A stretch of 64,000 nucleotides of DNA, taken from CBDBBY01 sp965205055 (GTDB lineage: Bacteria; Pseudomonadota; Alphaproteobacteria; Rhodobacterales; Rhodobacteraceae). Shown here in pieces: positions 44,220-53,350 of the stretch. The DNA is taken from the NCBI GenBank assembly GCA_965205055.1, contig OZ242030.1, positions 682,001-746,000 of the forward strand, written 5' to 3'. Position numbers and translations under genes: made by a program. Under the pieces are notes generated by a model. That model saw only the letters and a program-made list of their open reading frames with translations, did no database searches and was not told the DNA's origin. How positions within the stretch are numbered: the stretch's first letter is position 1; the number at the start of each line of letters is the position of its first letter.

Positions 44220-44981
44220 ATGACACAGCGAAAATTGATGTACCGGGGCAGAACAAAATCTGTGTACAAGGGAACATCAGCTGGAACTTTGGTTCTGCAT
44301 TTTAGAGATGACGCAGTTGCTTTGAACGAGCGGAAGGAAGCAATTCTTGAAGGCAAAGGAGTATTGAACAATCGTTTGTCCGAACATCTGATGACCGGAC
44401 TAGGCAATATCGGGGTTCCGACTCATTTGGTTCGGCGTGTGAACATGAGGGAGCAGCTCGTGCATTCGGCTGAAGTGCTGCCCTTGAAGATCACGGTTCG
44501 AAACTACGCTGCGGGAGGCTTTGCAAGTAGGCTGGGCTTGAAGGAAGGAGAGGTATTGCCTCGCCCGATATTCGAGTTCCGGCTCAAGAATGCGGAATTG
44601 GGATATCCGCTCGTGACCGAAGATCATGCTGTAACGTTCGGTTGGGCAACCCATGCTGATATCGAGGACATAATCCCTATTGCGTTCAGGGCAAACGATT
44701 TTCTGACGGGATTGATGCTGGGCGTCGGCATCAGGCTGGTGGACTTCACGCTGGAGGTCGGCAGAATTTGGGATGACGACTACCAGAGATTGGTCATAAC
44801 GGATGAGCTCAGCCCGGATGTTTGCAGATTGTGGGATCTCAAGTCGGGCAAAATGCTTGGAAACGAGGTGTTCGAGGATGAATTCGGACACCTGGTCGAT
44901 TCCTATACGGAAGTCGCGCGGCGGCTCGGCGTCCTTCCGAAATCCGAGGTGAGGCCGGCCAAGCCGAAACTCGTCAACTGA
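44220..44981 (+). CDS. purC: Phosphoribosylaminoimidazole-succinocarboxamide synthase
   Basis: PurC joins aspartate to CAIR, giving SAICAR in purine synthesis. The 253 residues show YRGRTKSVYKG, FRDDAVALNERKEAILEGKG, VRNYAAGGFASRLGLKEG and LVDFTLEVGRIWDD, with the ADELSPD-like ITDELSPDVCRLWD. GGAG precedes the ATG at 44220. In relatives purS and purQ follow directly. Here only IS630 and DUF3800 debris follows. Confidence 0.94.
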   Translation: MTQRKLMYRGRTKSVYKGTSAGTLVLHFRDDAVALNERKEAILEGKGVLNNRLSEHLMTGLGNIGVPTHLVRRVNMREQLVHSAEVLPLKITVRNYAAGGFASRLGLKEGEVLPRPIFEFRLKNAELGYPLVTEDHAVTFGWATHADIEDIIPIAFRANDFLTGLMLGVGIRLVDFTLEVGRIWDDDYQRLVITDELSPDVCRLWDLKSGKMLGNEVFEDEFGHLVDSYTEVARRLGVLPKSEVRPAKPKLVN

Positions 44982-45254
44982 ATCAGACGATAGGTTTTTG
45001 CGCGTTCGAGATCAGAGTCCGGTTACGCTCGGGGCTGTGAAGACGCCTCGCTTCGCCATTGGCAGGAGCCGTCTCACGACCGCGTCCGGATGATCGACAA
45101 CCGGGAAAAGCGCTTTTCGACTGCCATTGTCAAAAGGCAAGTTCGTCGTCTCGCTTGGGAACCGCCGTCGAATCAATCTGCATAGCACCGGCGAGATAGG
45201 ACTTTGAGATTGAATCAAGAACTTCAGTGGCGCAAAATCTTGCAGTTGACGGCT

Positions 45255-45425
45255 TGCACAATTCATTTGAAACCCTTTTTGGCGGGTGGCGGGGAGTGCT
45301 CCGGACTTGCCGTCCATTTGGACGGCAAGCCTACTTGTCGTTGTGTAGCTCGATGAAATCCAAAATCGACGTCTTGAGATCCTCAATGGAATCATGAACG
45401 CCGCGCCGGAACCGACGGCCTGTCA
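45255..45425 (-). mobile_element. IS630 C-terminal fragment (copy 2)
   Basis: The minus strand encodes RFRRGVHDSIEDLKTSILDF and IELHNDK, the C-terminal part of IS630 transposases. The sequence ends like the other copies with GGGTTTCAAATGAA. The catalytic core is missing. It faces copy 3 at 46440 in inverted orientation. Confidence 0.7.
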
Positions 45426-45436
45426 ATAAGACACGC

Positions 45437-45680
45437 TCAGCTCTGAATTCCGCTTCTGCCAGTTTTGCGTCGATGATTCTGCTGTTTCGGTCTTTCATGG
45501 AAAAGATGCAGCAGCGGTTCGGCGCCGGGATCAAGATGACCCTTCGGCTTCTCTGCCCTACCGGTCGGCGGACCGCGGGATCCCGATTCGTCAAAATAAA
45601 AGAAATGCAATTGGGGATGTTGAAAGGCCCTCGTTTCGTAGTACATGATACCGGATTTTGTTTCTGGAATCGGGAAGGCC
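45437..45680 (-). pseudogene. DUF3800-like fragment fused to IS630 debris
   Basis: LHFFYFDESGSRG on the minus strand resembles the start of DUF3800 proteins (FYFDESG). In a second frame RDPAVRRPVGQ and later LAEAEFRAERV continue the likeness. There is a frameshift after DESG, and the frame then runs into the IS630 tail. DUF3800 proteins are often linked with phage or defence islands. Only a short stretch supports this call. Confidence 0.35.
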
Positions 45681-45867
45681 ACGAGATGATGAAGCGAAAG
45701 CCGGCCGCCCAACTTGAGCAGCTGATTCCCGACGCCCGGCCTGTCGATCAAGCCCGTGTTTCGCCGCCATCGATCGACGGCCATGTTTCCGACAGCTGCC
45801 ACTCGGCGCCGTTCACCCGCAATCTGGTTGGGAGCCGGGCACGCCTCGCCAAGGTCGGATACTGCAA

Positions 45868-46347
45868 ATGCTGACGGAGCGGATGCAGACTCTGGTTCGA
45901 GCCCATCCTGCCGGGATGGTCGCGACCGTCAACGAAGACGGAACGCCGTCCGTCTCGCCAAAGGGCACTTTCGTGGTGTTATCGCCCGAGTCGCTTGCGT
46001 TCGGAAACATCAGATCCCCGGGCACAATCCGGAATCTTTGGCGCCGTCCGGAAATTGAGGTGTGCTTTCTCGACGTGCTGGAACGCGTCGCGGTTCGGAT
46101 TCGCGGCGTTGCCACGATCAAGCGAAGGGCGGACTGCAGCCCTGATCTGCTTTCGGAATTTGAAACCGTTTGGCCTGAGTACGTGTCCAGGATGGAGGAT
46201 ATCGTGACGATTGCGGTAGGATCCGCGCAACTGATCCGTTCACCGGCCTACGACATCGGCTACGGTGCGGCAGATCTGCGCAAGGCGAACTTCGACCGGC
46301 TGCGCAAGCTGTCCGGGAGCGCCGACGACTCGGAAAGTGGCGATTGA
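45868..46347 (+). CDS. Pyridoxamine 5'-phosphate oxidase-like (PPOX split-barrel) protein
   Basis: The 159-residue protein has the split-barrel pattern of flavin- or F420-binding PPOX proteins: AGMVATVNEDGTPSVSPKGT, LAFGNIRSPGTIRNL, PEIEVCFLDVLERVAVRIRG. It is not PdxH, which is present elsewhere. The substrate and cofactor are unknown. ATG 45868 lacks a clear ribosome site. The gene lies alone between two inverted IS630 tails, suggesting it may have moved with them or been stranded by them. Confidence 0.75.
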   Translation: MLTERMQTLVRAHPAGMVATVNEDGTPSVSPKGTFVVLSPESLAFGNIRSPGTIRNLWRRPEIEVCFLDVLERVAVRIRGVATIKRRADCSPDLLSEFETVWPEYVSRMEDIVTIAVGSAQLIRSPAYDIGYGAADLRKANFDRLRKLSGSADDSESGD

Positions 46348-46439
46348 AAGACATATGCGCCGCTGTGGGACCTGGTGGACTGCGCTTTCCGACCAGAATC
46401 TCGAATGTCTGAATCCGCATTCAATCTGCCAGCCCCGGC

Positions 46440-46626
46440 TTGACTTTGGCCAAGCCGGTTCCGGCGCGGCGTCCACGAGTCCATCGAGGATCTCAAGACG
46501 TCGATTCTGGACTACATCAAGTTGTACAACGAGCAGAAGGCGAAGCCGTTCAAATGGACGGCAAACCCGGAGCGGCTCCCCGCCGCCCGCCAAAGAGGGT
46601 TTCAAATGAATCGTACAAGCCGCTAG
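46440..46626 (+). mobile_element. IS630 C-terminal fragment (copy 3)
   Basis: RFRRGVHESIEDLKTSILDY, IKLYNEQKAKPFKWTANPER and ARQRGFQMNRTSR give a clean C-terminal end of an IS630 transposase. The N-terminus and most of the DDE domain are missing. Its last bases overlap the stop codon of the DUF1638 gene on the other strand. Confidence 0.75.
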
Positions 46627-47303
46627 CGGACGGCGCTGGCTGAAAACTCCGTTATCGCATCCGAGAGATCTCCGTACCCGGTCAAACGCCTTTCATACTT
46701 GAGACCAAGTCGGCGGGCGCATTCTTTCGCTTGCTCGTCCAAGTCTTTGTCATCAAGCTGGGCAAGATAGATCAAACGCTCGTATCCGGCGAAATACATA
46801 TCGCGCAGCTCCGGATGCCTGTCGAGTCCCAAGGGTTTCCAGACGAAAGCGTCGAACTGCCGCACGAGGAAATCAGTCAGATAGAATGCCGTGGTTTCGG
46901 ACTCGGAATTGGCATCGAAATTCGTCAGGCCGTCATAGAACGCATAGCAGTGCGGACCCTGCACCATTTCGACGCCGAGCTCCTTGCACTTTGCCTCAAG
47001 CAGGCCTCCGGTCCCGCAGTCAGCGTAGACGACGAATATTGAACTGTAATCATCACGATACTTGTGGAATGCCGTCTCGACCGCGCCGGGAATTTTTTCC
47101 GGGTACAAATGCAAATCAGCCGGCAGGCATTGCAGCTCCAAGTGATCCAGCTGGTTGATTCGCATGATTTCAAGGATTTCGCGAGCAAGCGCTCCGCAGG
47201 CCAGCAGCAAACTTTTCTGCCGCCTGCCCTTGCGCTCTTCCACTTGAGGCGTAGGCGCGCGATCCTCCGGTCGGGGATCTTGAGTTTTGGCAAGTGCATT
47301 CAC
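46623..47303 (-). CDS. DUF1638 family protein
   Basis: The protein (about 226 residues) matches DUF1638: SLLLACGALAREILEIMR, LELQCLPADLHLYPEKIPGA, IFVVYADCGTGGLLEAKCKE and GPHCYAFYDGL. The conserved Cys and His residues suggest a metal or cofactor site. The family is commonly found with corrinoid methyltransferase genes, as here, and may serve corrinoid protein activation or methyl transfer. This is an inference from context. The start is uncertain: GTG 47303 leaves 76 bp after the corrinoid gene, while longer frames would overlap that gene. Confidence 0.75.
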   Translation of the reverse strand: MNALAKTQDPRPEDRAPTPQVEERKGRRQKSLLLACGALAREILEIMRINQLDHLELQCLPADLHLYPEKIPGAVETAFHKYRDDYSSIFVVYADCGTGGLLEAKCKELGVEMVQGPHCYAFYDGLTNFDANSESETTAFYLTDFLVRQFDAFVWKPLGLDRHPELRDMYFAGYERLIYLAQLDDKDLDEQAKECARRLGLKYERRLTGYGDLSDAITEFSASAVR

Positions 47304-47379
47304 TGGCGGATCCAAAGATTCGATTGTCCGGTGGATTGGCTCCTGCCCGATTGCACGGGATCCGAACGATCCCCAGGGG

Positions 47380-48093
47380 CTATCCGGCAGCGAGAACGTT
47401 GTGCTTTCTGGCCATGAACTCCTTGGCGGTTTCAACGGCCACCGCGGCATCTCGACAGTAGGCGTCGGCTCCGATGGCTTTGCCGAACTCTTCGTTGAGA
47501 GGCGCCCCTCCAACCAGCACGATGAAATTCTCGCGGAGCCCAAGCTCTTTCAGCCGATCGATCACGACCTTCATGTAAGGCATTGTGGTCGTCAGCAGCG
47601 CCGACATCCCCAGAATGTCCGGCTCTTCGGTCTCAAGCGCTTCAAGATAGTTTTCGACCGGATTGTTGATGCCGAGATCAACGACTTCGAACCCGGCGCC
47701 TTCAAGCATCATCGAAACAAGGTTCTTGCCAATGTCGTGTATATCGCCCTTCACAGTTCCGATCACGATCTTTCCCATTCTCGGCGCGCCGGTTTCCGCA
47801 AGAAGCGGCTTCAGTATCGCCATTCCTGCCTTCATCGCATTCGCGGCGAGAAGCACTTCGGGAACGAACAGAATTCCGTCGCGAAAATCGATTCCGACAA
47901 TTCGCATTCCCTCGACCAGAGCCTCAGTAAGGACCTTGTAGGGAAGCCAACCCCGGTCAAGCAGGATTGCGACCCCTTCTTCGATTTCTTCTTTCAAGCC
48001 GTCGTAGAGATCATCGTGCATCTGCAGGACGAGTTCGTCATCCGGCAACTCGGACAAAATGATTTCGTCGCCGTCTTCATTATCCTCGGACAT
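47380..48093 (-). CDS. Corrinoid (B12-binding) methyltransfer protein, MtbC/MtgC-like
   Basis: The 237-residue protein carries the methyl group between a substrate methyltransferase and an acceptor. It has the helical cap domain (about residues 20-105, VEGMRIVGIDFRDGILFVPE) and the Rossmann B12 domain with the ligand motif GDIHDIGKN, then MSALLTTTMPYMK and VLVGGAPLN. MttB-family enzymes need such a partner. The only one in this window is 35 kb away, at 11.0-12.5 kb. It lies in one line with the homocysteine methyltransferase gene and DUF1638. Confidence 0.92.
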   Translation of the reverse strand: MSEDNEDGDEIILSELPDDELVLQMHDDLYDGLKEEIEEGVAILLDRGWLPYKVLTEALVEGMRIVGIDFRDGILFVPEVLLAANAMKAGMAILKPLLAETGAPRMGKIVIGTVKGDIHDIGKNLVSMMLEGAGFEVVDLGINNPVENYLEALETEEPDILGMSALLTTTMPYMKVVIDRLKELGLRENFIVLVGGAPLNEEFGKAIGADAYCRDAAVAVETAKEFMARKHNVLAAG

Positions 48094-48212
48094 GGCTTAT
48101 CCTTATTCGCGCGGGCAAGTCCTGATGGCTCTTTTCATGCCTGATTTGCGTCTGCCGATCAAAATTCGACGTTGCACTATCTGATTTCGACAGCGGTTCC
48201 AAGTTCCTCGGC

Positions 48213-49220
48213 TCAGTTCCGCTTGGGTCGCTTCGTTCGTCGCCGCGACGTGCGCTGCTCGGCATTGTCCTTGTAAGTAAAGGCTCCAAGCGTTTTCTCG
48301 ATCTCCTCGAGAGTCGGCCGCCCGCCCTGCGCCTGCGCTTCCAGCCGACTGCGCATCGCCATCAGATGCTTCGCGGTGGTTCCGCAGCAGCCGCCGATGA
48401 TTTGCGCGCCGGCCCGAAACGCCAGCTCTGCATACTCGGCCATCAAACTCGGCGTCCCGTCGTAATGAATCACTCCATCGACGTATTTCGGAATTCCGGC
48501 ATTTCCTTTGGAAATAAGCGGCGGCCTGGAGGCCTCGGTCGAAAATCCCAAGAGCGTTCTGACCAGATCGGATGCTCCTGCGCCGCAGTTCGCGCCGAGT
48601 GCCAAAGGCGGATTCGGAATTTGCTTTGCCGCAGATTCGAAATCGGCGGCCGTCACACCCATCATGGTTTTTCCGGCAGTGTCGAAACTCATCGTGCCGC
48701 ACCAAGGGACCGCCGCCAGCTCGCACGCGCGGGCAGCCGCCCGGAACTCTTCAACTGCCGACATGGTCTCAATCCAGAGCAGATCCGCGCCCCCGCTCTT
48801 GAGGGCTTCCGCCTGTTCATGAAAAATCTCGACAGCGAGGGAATGTTCAAGTTCTCCGAGCGGCTTTATCAACTCTCCAGTCGGACCTATTGAACCGGCG
48901 ACGATTGCATGCCCTCCAAAGCGCTCGCTCACTTCTCTGCCGATCTCGGCTGCGGCCTTGGACAATTCGAATGCCCTATCGGCTGCGAAGTGCAGCTTCA
49001 GCCTGGCACGATTTCCTCCGAAGCTGTTGGTAAGGAACAAATCGGATCCCGCCTCGAGCGAGCTCCGATAGAGGTCCGCGATGACTTCCGGCTTTTCGAC
49101 GTTCCAGAATTCAGGCGGTTCGCCTGACGGCAATCCGCGCTCGAACAAATTGGTGCCCGTCGCCCCGTCGGCCAGAAGCCAGCCGCGCTTCTCAATGATT
49201 GATTTCAGTTTTCTGGTCAT
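48213..49220 (-). CDS. Homocysteine/betaine-type S-methyltransferase
   Basis: The 335-residue protein is of the homocysteine S-methyltransferase family (zinc TIM barrel): LADGATGTNLFERGL, TNSFGGNRARL, the first zinc Cys in LGANCGAGASDL and the pair GGCCGTTAKHL. In its context it may pass the methyl from the corrinoid protein to homocysteine, or act on betaine directly. ATG 49220 is chosen. A TTG at 49298 would add a non-conserved leader. The gene heads a block with the corrinoid and DUF1638 genes. Confidence 0.88.
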   Translation of the reverse strand: MTRKLKSIIEKRGWLLADGATGTNLFERGLPSGEPPEFWNVEKPEVIADLYRSSLEAGSDLFLTNSFGGNRARLKLHFAADRAFELSKAAAEIGREVSERFGGHAIVAGSIGPTGELIKPLGELEHSLAVEIFHEQAEALKSGGADLLWIETMSAVEEFRAAARACELAAVPWCGTMSFDTAGKTMMGVTAADFESAAKQIPNPPLALGANCGAGASDLVRTLLGFSTEASRPPLISKGNAGIPKYVDGVIHYDGTPSLMAEYAELAFRAGAQIIGGCCGTTAKHLMAMRSRLEAQAQGGRPTLEEIEKTLGAFTYKDNAEQRTSRRRTKRPKRN

Positions 49221-49304
49221 TCCCGGGATCTGCGCCAGCGGTTTCAATTCATCGGTCTGCAAATGCAAAGAGCACCTGCCTGCACTCTGGAATGCCAATC
49301 ATTT

Positions 49305-49745
49305 TCACGTTCGGCTCCGGGCCGAATGCGCAATCTCGGCAAGCCTCTGAATGGCTGCGACCATTGCATTGAGCCCATTCGAACGTTGCGGAGTCAGGTG
49401 CTCGTGAAGCTCCAGCCGCGAAAGCTGCTTTCTCGCGTCTACCTCGCGCACCTGCGAAAGCGGCACATCATTGTAAAGGGATGACAATATCGCGATCAAA
49501 CCCCGCACGATCATCGCATCGCTGTCGCCTCGAAACCGGAACTTCGGTTCAGGAAAAGCATCCGCGATTTCAGGAACGATCCATACTTGGCTGGCGCATC
49601 CATCCACCTTGGTCGAAGGGATCTTCAGGCCGTCTTCCAAAGGACGCATGCCCTTGCCCAAATCAATGACATGACGATATCTCTCCTCCCAAGAGTCCAG
49701 ATATTCGAAATCGTCCGCAATTTCCTCAAAAGCGCACGCTGCCAT
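49305..49745 (-). CDS. sufE: Cysteine desulfuration protein SufE
   Basis: SufE accepts sulfur from SufS for iron-sulfur cluster assembly. The 146-residue protein shows EYLDSWEERYRHVIDLGKGM and the active-site loop VDGCASQVWI with the acceptor Cys. ATG 49745 has GGGAG upstream. A TTG-type longer form is not needed. It is separate from any suf operon here, as is common in alphaproteobacteria. Confidence 0.92.
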   Translation of the reverse strand: MAACAFEEIADDFEYLDSWEERYRHVIDLGKGMRPLEDGLKIPSTKVDGCASQVWIVPEIADAFPEPKFRFRGDSDAMIVRGLIAILSSLYNDVPLSQVREVDARKQLSRLELHEHLTPQRSNGLNAMVAAIQRLAEIAHSARSRT

Positions 49746-50253
49746 TGTAGCGGCTCCCAAGCTGCCTGATGATATTCGCGACAATCAAGTTCAAGTTGCC
49801 TTTTCAGATGGAAAACCACCCGGCTTGGCAATTGGTCCGCACTCCCGGGCCACAGCAAAGCAAAAGCCGCTTACGCCGGGAAACGACATACGCGCGATCC
49901 GGAGTTGTTGTCAATCGTCCTCCCGCGGGCTCCATGAAGCCGGAACCGCCATGTCGGTCGGATCCGCCGGGCAACGTTCGACAGTGCCATGGCCGAAAGT
50001 GCCGCCACGCCAAGCTGTCAAGGAGGCTGCCTTAAGCACCTCGGCCCGCGGAAATCCGCCGAGATCGATTGGGAAACATTTGGACGGGCTCGCTGACGCG
50101 GCAAGGAGAGACTAAGCGGAACCCTCGTTGCCGAGCGCTTACCGAAAAGGTGGACGAGTTCAGCCGACAATAGAATGGACTTGAAAAAGCAGCTTAAGTG
50201 TTGAACAAAAAACTCTCCGGCTTCCTTGGACGATTCAAACTGGGTGGACTGCG
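49746..50253. other. Divergent gap sufE / lipoprotein gene
   Basis: About 500 bp without a supported gene. A plus-strand frame at 49825-50115 has no recognisable domain. The promoters of both flanking genes should be here. Confidence 0.4.
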
Positions 50254-50706
50254 ATGCGCAAATTTATTTTATCCTTGCTGCTTGTGTGCTTGGTCGCCGC
50301 ATGCAGCAACTCAAGGACCAATCCATTTGCCGCCGGCTCCGATGAGGAGCGGAACCGAATGCAAGTGCTTGAGCAGCAAGTCGCCGCCGAGGAACGAGAA
50401 CTCGTGGCGTATGTTTCCGCGGTGCGCGCTGACATCAATCCCAATGGAGTCATTCTGGTCGCGACGGGTTTGCCGGATTCGCAAGGTTACTGGAATGCTC
50501 AATTGGTTTCGCTCAATGACGAGCTTCCGGTGAATGGCGTGCTCAGCTACGAATTCGTTGCGGCCAAACCAGCGGAACCAATGGACGCAGGGTCTCCCGA
50601 AAGTCGCGAAGTCGTCGTCGGTCGGTCCATCAGCAATAGGAAGCTTCGAGGCGTGTCCGGCATCAGGGTAGTATCGGCTTCGAATGTCCGGTCGCTTGGC
50701 CTCTGA
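50254..50706 (+). CDS. Small predicted lipoprotein
   Basis: The 150 residues start with a lipoprotein signal (MRKFILSLLLVCLVAACSNS, lipobox VAAC, Cys17). The mature part has a short acidic coiled stretch (RMQVLEQQVAAEERELVAYV) and a mixed beta-like region. No domain is recognised. It ends with a 44-bp tail-to-tail overlap with rnd on the other strand. The function is unknown. Confidence 0.75.
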   Translation: MRKFILSLLLVCLVAACSNSRTNPFAAGSDEERNRMQVLEQQVAAEERELVAYVSAVRADINPNGVILVATGLPDSQGYWNAQLVSLNDELPVNGVLSYEFVAAKPAEPMDAGSPESREVVVGRSISNRKLRGVSGIRVVSASNVRSLGL

Positions 50707-51856
50707 TCTGAAAGCTTACGACGCGGCCATTGTTGATCGCCAAGGCTGTCGACCCGTCTTGAAGCTTTGAGGCGTCTTCGCCGAAGACGGACCAGCGCCA
50801 TCCATCCAGCAATTTGGAGTGTTCGCTGCCTGCAGCGAATTCTTCCAGTTCAGCATTGCTCGCGATCAAAGTCTGAGAAACGCCGAATTCTTTCGATTTC
50901 GCCGAGAGCAGCACTTTCAACAAAGCCAATACTTCGCTGTTTATCAAAGATTTTTTGGATACAGGAATTTCCGGCAGCTTGTCTTTCGGGCAGTTTTTGC
51001 CTTTATCTATCGCCCGTAGCAGAGCGGATGCTCCCCCCTTCCATCTGAACTTCGCGGGAAAATTGCGAAGGCCCTTCAGCTGGTCCTCTCTTGAGGGTTT
51101 CGTGGCCGCGAGTTCCACAATCGCTTCGTCTCGCATTATCCAATTTCTGGGCACATCGTGCCTTTGCGCCGCCTCTTCGCGGAATCCGGCGATCTCGCGA
51201 ACGATGGCCAGAAACTCGGGCGAGTGGCTTCGCGTTCGGATGCGCCGCCAAGCATTCTCCGGGTTGTTCTCATAGAGCTCAGGCTGCAGCAGGTCGTCGA
51301 ACAAGCTTTCGATCCAATTAGCCCTTCCCGATGTTTCGAGACGCTTCCTCAACTTCGCATATATTGTTCGAAGGTGGGTTACGTCCGAGAGCGCGTATTC
51401 CATTTGCGCCTTGGAGAGCGGGCGTTTGGACCAGTCCGTTACACGCGTGGCTTTGTCGATTCTGGCGCCGGCGATGTCTTTGGCGAGCGCATCATACGCG
51501 ACTTGGTCGCCATATCCGCACGCCATCGCCGCGATCTGGGTGTCGAACAACGGTTTCGGGAACAAGCCCAGCTTTTGGTAGAAGATCTCGAGATCCTGCC
51601 GCGCCGAATGAAAAACCTTTGTTACGGATTCGTCCGCGAATAGGTCGGCGATGGGATTCAGCGACAGCTCGTCCGAAAGCACGTCAACCAAGGCCGCGCA
51701 TTCATCGGTGCCGCCCGGGTATGCGATCTGCATCAACAACAGGCGCGAAAAATAGGTTCGATCTCTTGCGAATTCCGTATCGAGAGTTACAAACGGGTGC
51801 TTGCGGGCGGCGGCGCAGAATGCGTCAAGATCAGCAGTGCAACGAATGATTTTCAT
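50663..51856 (-). CDS. rnd: Ribonuclease D
   Basis: RNase D trims tRNA 3' ends. The 397 residues show the DEDD exonuclease motifs: TLDTEFARDRTYF (Exo I), KVFHSARQDLEIF (Exo II) and MEYALSDVTHLRTIY (Exo III with Tyr/Asp), then an HRDC-like helical C-terminus. ATG 51856 is chosen over an upstream start in the dtd leader. The gene is divergent from dtd. Confidence 0.94.
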   Translation of the reverse strand: MKIIRCTADLDAFCAAARKHPFVTLDTEFARDRTYFSRLLLMQIAYPGGTDECAALVDVLSDELSLNPIADLFADESVTKVFHSARQDLEIFYQKLGLFPKPLFDTQIAAMACGYGDQVAYDALAKDIAGARIDKATRVTDWSKRPLSKAQMEYALSDVTHLRTIYAKLRKRLETSGRANWIESLFDDLLQPELYENNPENAWRRIRTRSHSPEFLAIVREIAGFREEAAQRHDVPRNWIMRDEAIVELAATKPSREDQLKGLRNFPAKFRWKGGASALLRAIDKGKNCPKDKLPEIPVSKKSLINSEVLALLKVLLSAKSKEFGVSQTLIASNAELEEFAAGSEHSKLLDGWRWSVFGEDASKLQDGSTALAINNGRVVSFQIRGQATGHSKPILP

Positions 51857-51940
51857 AACTTGGTCCGTAGTTTCAGTGCGGCAACTATCCAATCCGGGCG
51901 GCAATTTGAAGCGTGCATCAGTTCCGAGGGAGTAAAACGA

Positions 51941-52378
51941 GTGCGTTTGGTCGTCCAGAGAGTGAAGCTTGCGAAAGTCGAGGTCGGCGGGGCTACAGTT
52001 GGCTCCATCGACTCCGGGCTCGTCGTGTTGGTCTGCGCGATGAGAGACGACGATGACCGGCGCATGCCGCAGATCGCGAAGAAACTCGTGAATCTGAGAA
52101 TATTCCGCGACGAATCCGGGCGAATGAACAAGTCTGTCCTCGACATCGGTGGCTCATGCTTGCTCGTAAGCCAATTCACTCTCGCAGCCGACGTTTCGAG
52201 AGGGAACCGGCCGGGATTTTCGATGGCCGCCCCTCCTGACGAAGCAAAAAATTTGTTCGAAAAACTGGTTGAATGCGTCCGTGCCTCGGGTCCTCAGGTG
52301 CAGACTGGAGTATTCGGGGCTGAAATGGAGCTGACGCTGGTCAATGATGGCCCCGTAACGATCTGGATCGACATATAG
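51941..52378 (+). CDS. dtd: D-aminoacyl-tRNA deacylase
   Basis: Dtd removes D-amino acids (and Gly from tRNA-Ala) from charged tRNA. The 145-residue protein has MRLVVQRV-like VRLVVQRVKLAKVEV, LLVSQFTLAADVSRGNRPGF (catalytic SQFTL) and NDGPVTIWID (the Gly-cisPro-type loop region). The start is GTG 51941, strongly supported by GAGGGAG upstream. A longer frame begins inside rnd antisense and is rejected. Confidence 0.94.
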   Translation: MRLVVQRVKLAKVEVGGATVGSIDSGLVVLVCAMRDDDDRRMPQIAKKLVNLRIFRDESGRMNKSVLDIGGSCLLVSQFTLAADVSRGNRPGFSMAAPPDEAKNLFEKLVECVRASGPQVQTGVFGAEMELTLVNDGPVTIWIDI

Positions 52379-52959
52379 GCGCTGAAATTGGCCATTTGCT
52401 TGAATGCGTCCGCCGACGCCTCTCGCAAGTTCGGGTCTCAGCTCCACCGCTTTAGGAAAGAGTCCATCCGGCGATATTTGCGATTCGCGAAGTCTTGATC
52501 GCTTTCGCATGCGGCTCTTCCGATCATCGGTTTGGCCGGCCTTGACCGTAGCCGTGAATTTCTCCGCCGACTTCTTGGCAATCTCCCGGAATCGATGCTG
52601 TAAGCGATATGCATCCGTTTATGCAATCCTTCGGCGCGTTCACTGTCTCCCTCAAACAGCGAAGTCCGGAAGTCAGCCGACTCGCCTCGAGTTCCATCAG
52701 AGCAACGGGGGCTCCGTCGCCGCATTCAGTGCTTGCTAGTGTCCCGAATCAGCTTCTGATGAAAACCTCAGTGTTGAGGTCGCCATAGAGGCTCACGGCG
52801 GCGGCAGCGGATTTCGAGGATGCCCCCTGCCGAGCGGCCGCGAATCGCCGAGTGCGGGTCATCGTGGAGATGTGATCCGCTCGCTTCGCTTGAACGAAGC
52901 AAGCAGATCCATCAGCTTCGATCTAGTGGGCGGGACGCGCGTTCAACAAATGGCGGGGA
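52379..52959. other. Gap between dtd and tRNA-Asn
   Basis: Nearly 600 bp without a supported gene. On the minus strand a short segment, HRFREIAKKSAEKFTATVK, is faintly like a phasin helix, but the frame is interrupted. I leave it unassigned. Confidence 0.35.
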
Positions 52960-53034
52960 TGGCTCCGGCGGCAGGATTCGAACCTGCGGCCAATTGATTA
53001 ACAGTCAACTGCTCTACCACTGAGCTACGCCGGA
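52960..53034 (-). tRNA. tRNA-Asn (anticodon GTT)
   Basis: On the minus strand the acceptor stem TCCGGCG pairs with CGCCGGA. The anticodon loop CTGTTAA reads GTT, the D arm is GCTC-AGTGGTAG-AGC, and the T arm is GCAGG-TTCGAAT-CCTGC. CCA is encoded. Confidence 0.95.
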
Positions 53035-53350
53035 ACTGGCATTCCGCTTATCATTTGCAACCGGTTGCGTCTAGCGACTGTTTGGGTTCAGCAATTATGC
53101 GACGGTTCGTTGTCCGGTCCATCCGCATCCGAGGCTGGATCATAGAGTTTGGGCGGGTTGTTTTCCAGCGTCTCGGTTTTTGGTCAGGCAGGATTCCGCC
53201 GCCCTGCCCGCCATCAAATCCCGCCTCGAAAACAATCGTCGGCCCGACTTCCCCGAATGGGCGGCTTGCCGCGCCACACCCGTCTGACCGTGAATCCGGA
53301 AACGCGCACAGCGTTGATCCGGCGAGTGAAAGCCAATTCCGCCAATGATT
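53035..53350. other. Gap between tRNA-Asn and the MBL hydrolase gene
   Basis: About 315 bp. Only short overlapping open frames without motifs are seen. Confidence 0.4.

Noticed and set aside
49825..50115. Plus-strand frame of 96 codons after sufE
   Set aside because: No recognised domain, no ribosome site, and it overlaps other frames of similar length.
52438..52740. Phasin-like gene between dtd and tRNA-Asn
   Set aside because: Only one helix-like stretch (KKSAEKFTATVK) resembles phasins. The frame has stops on both sides.
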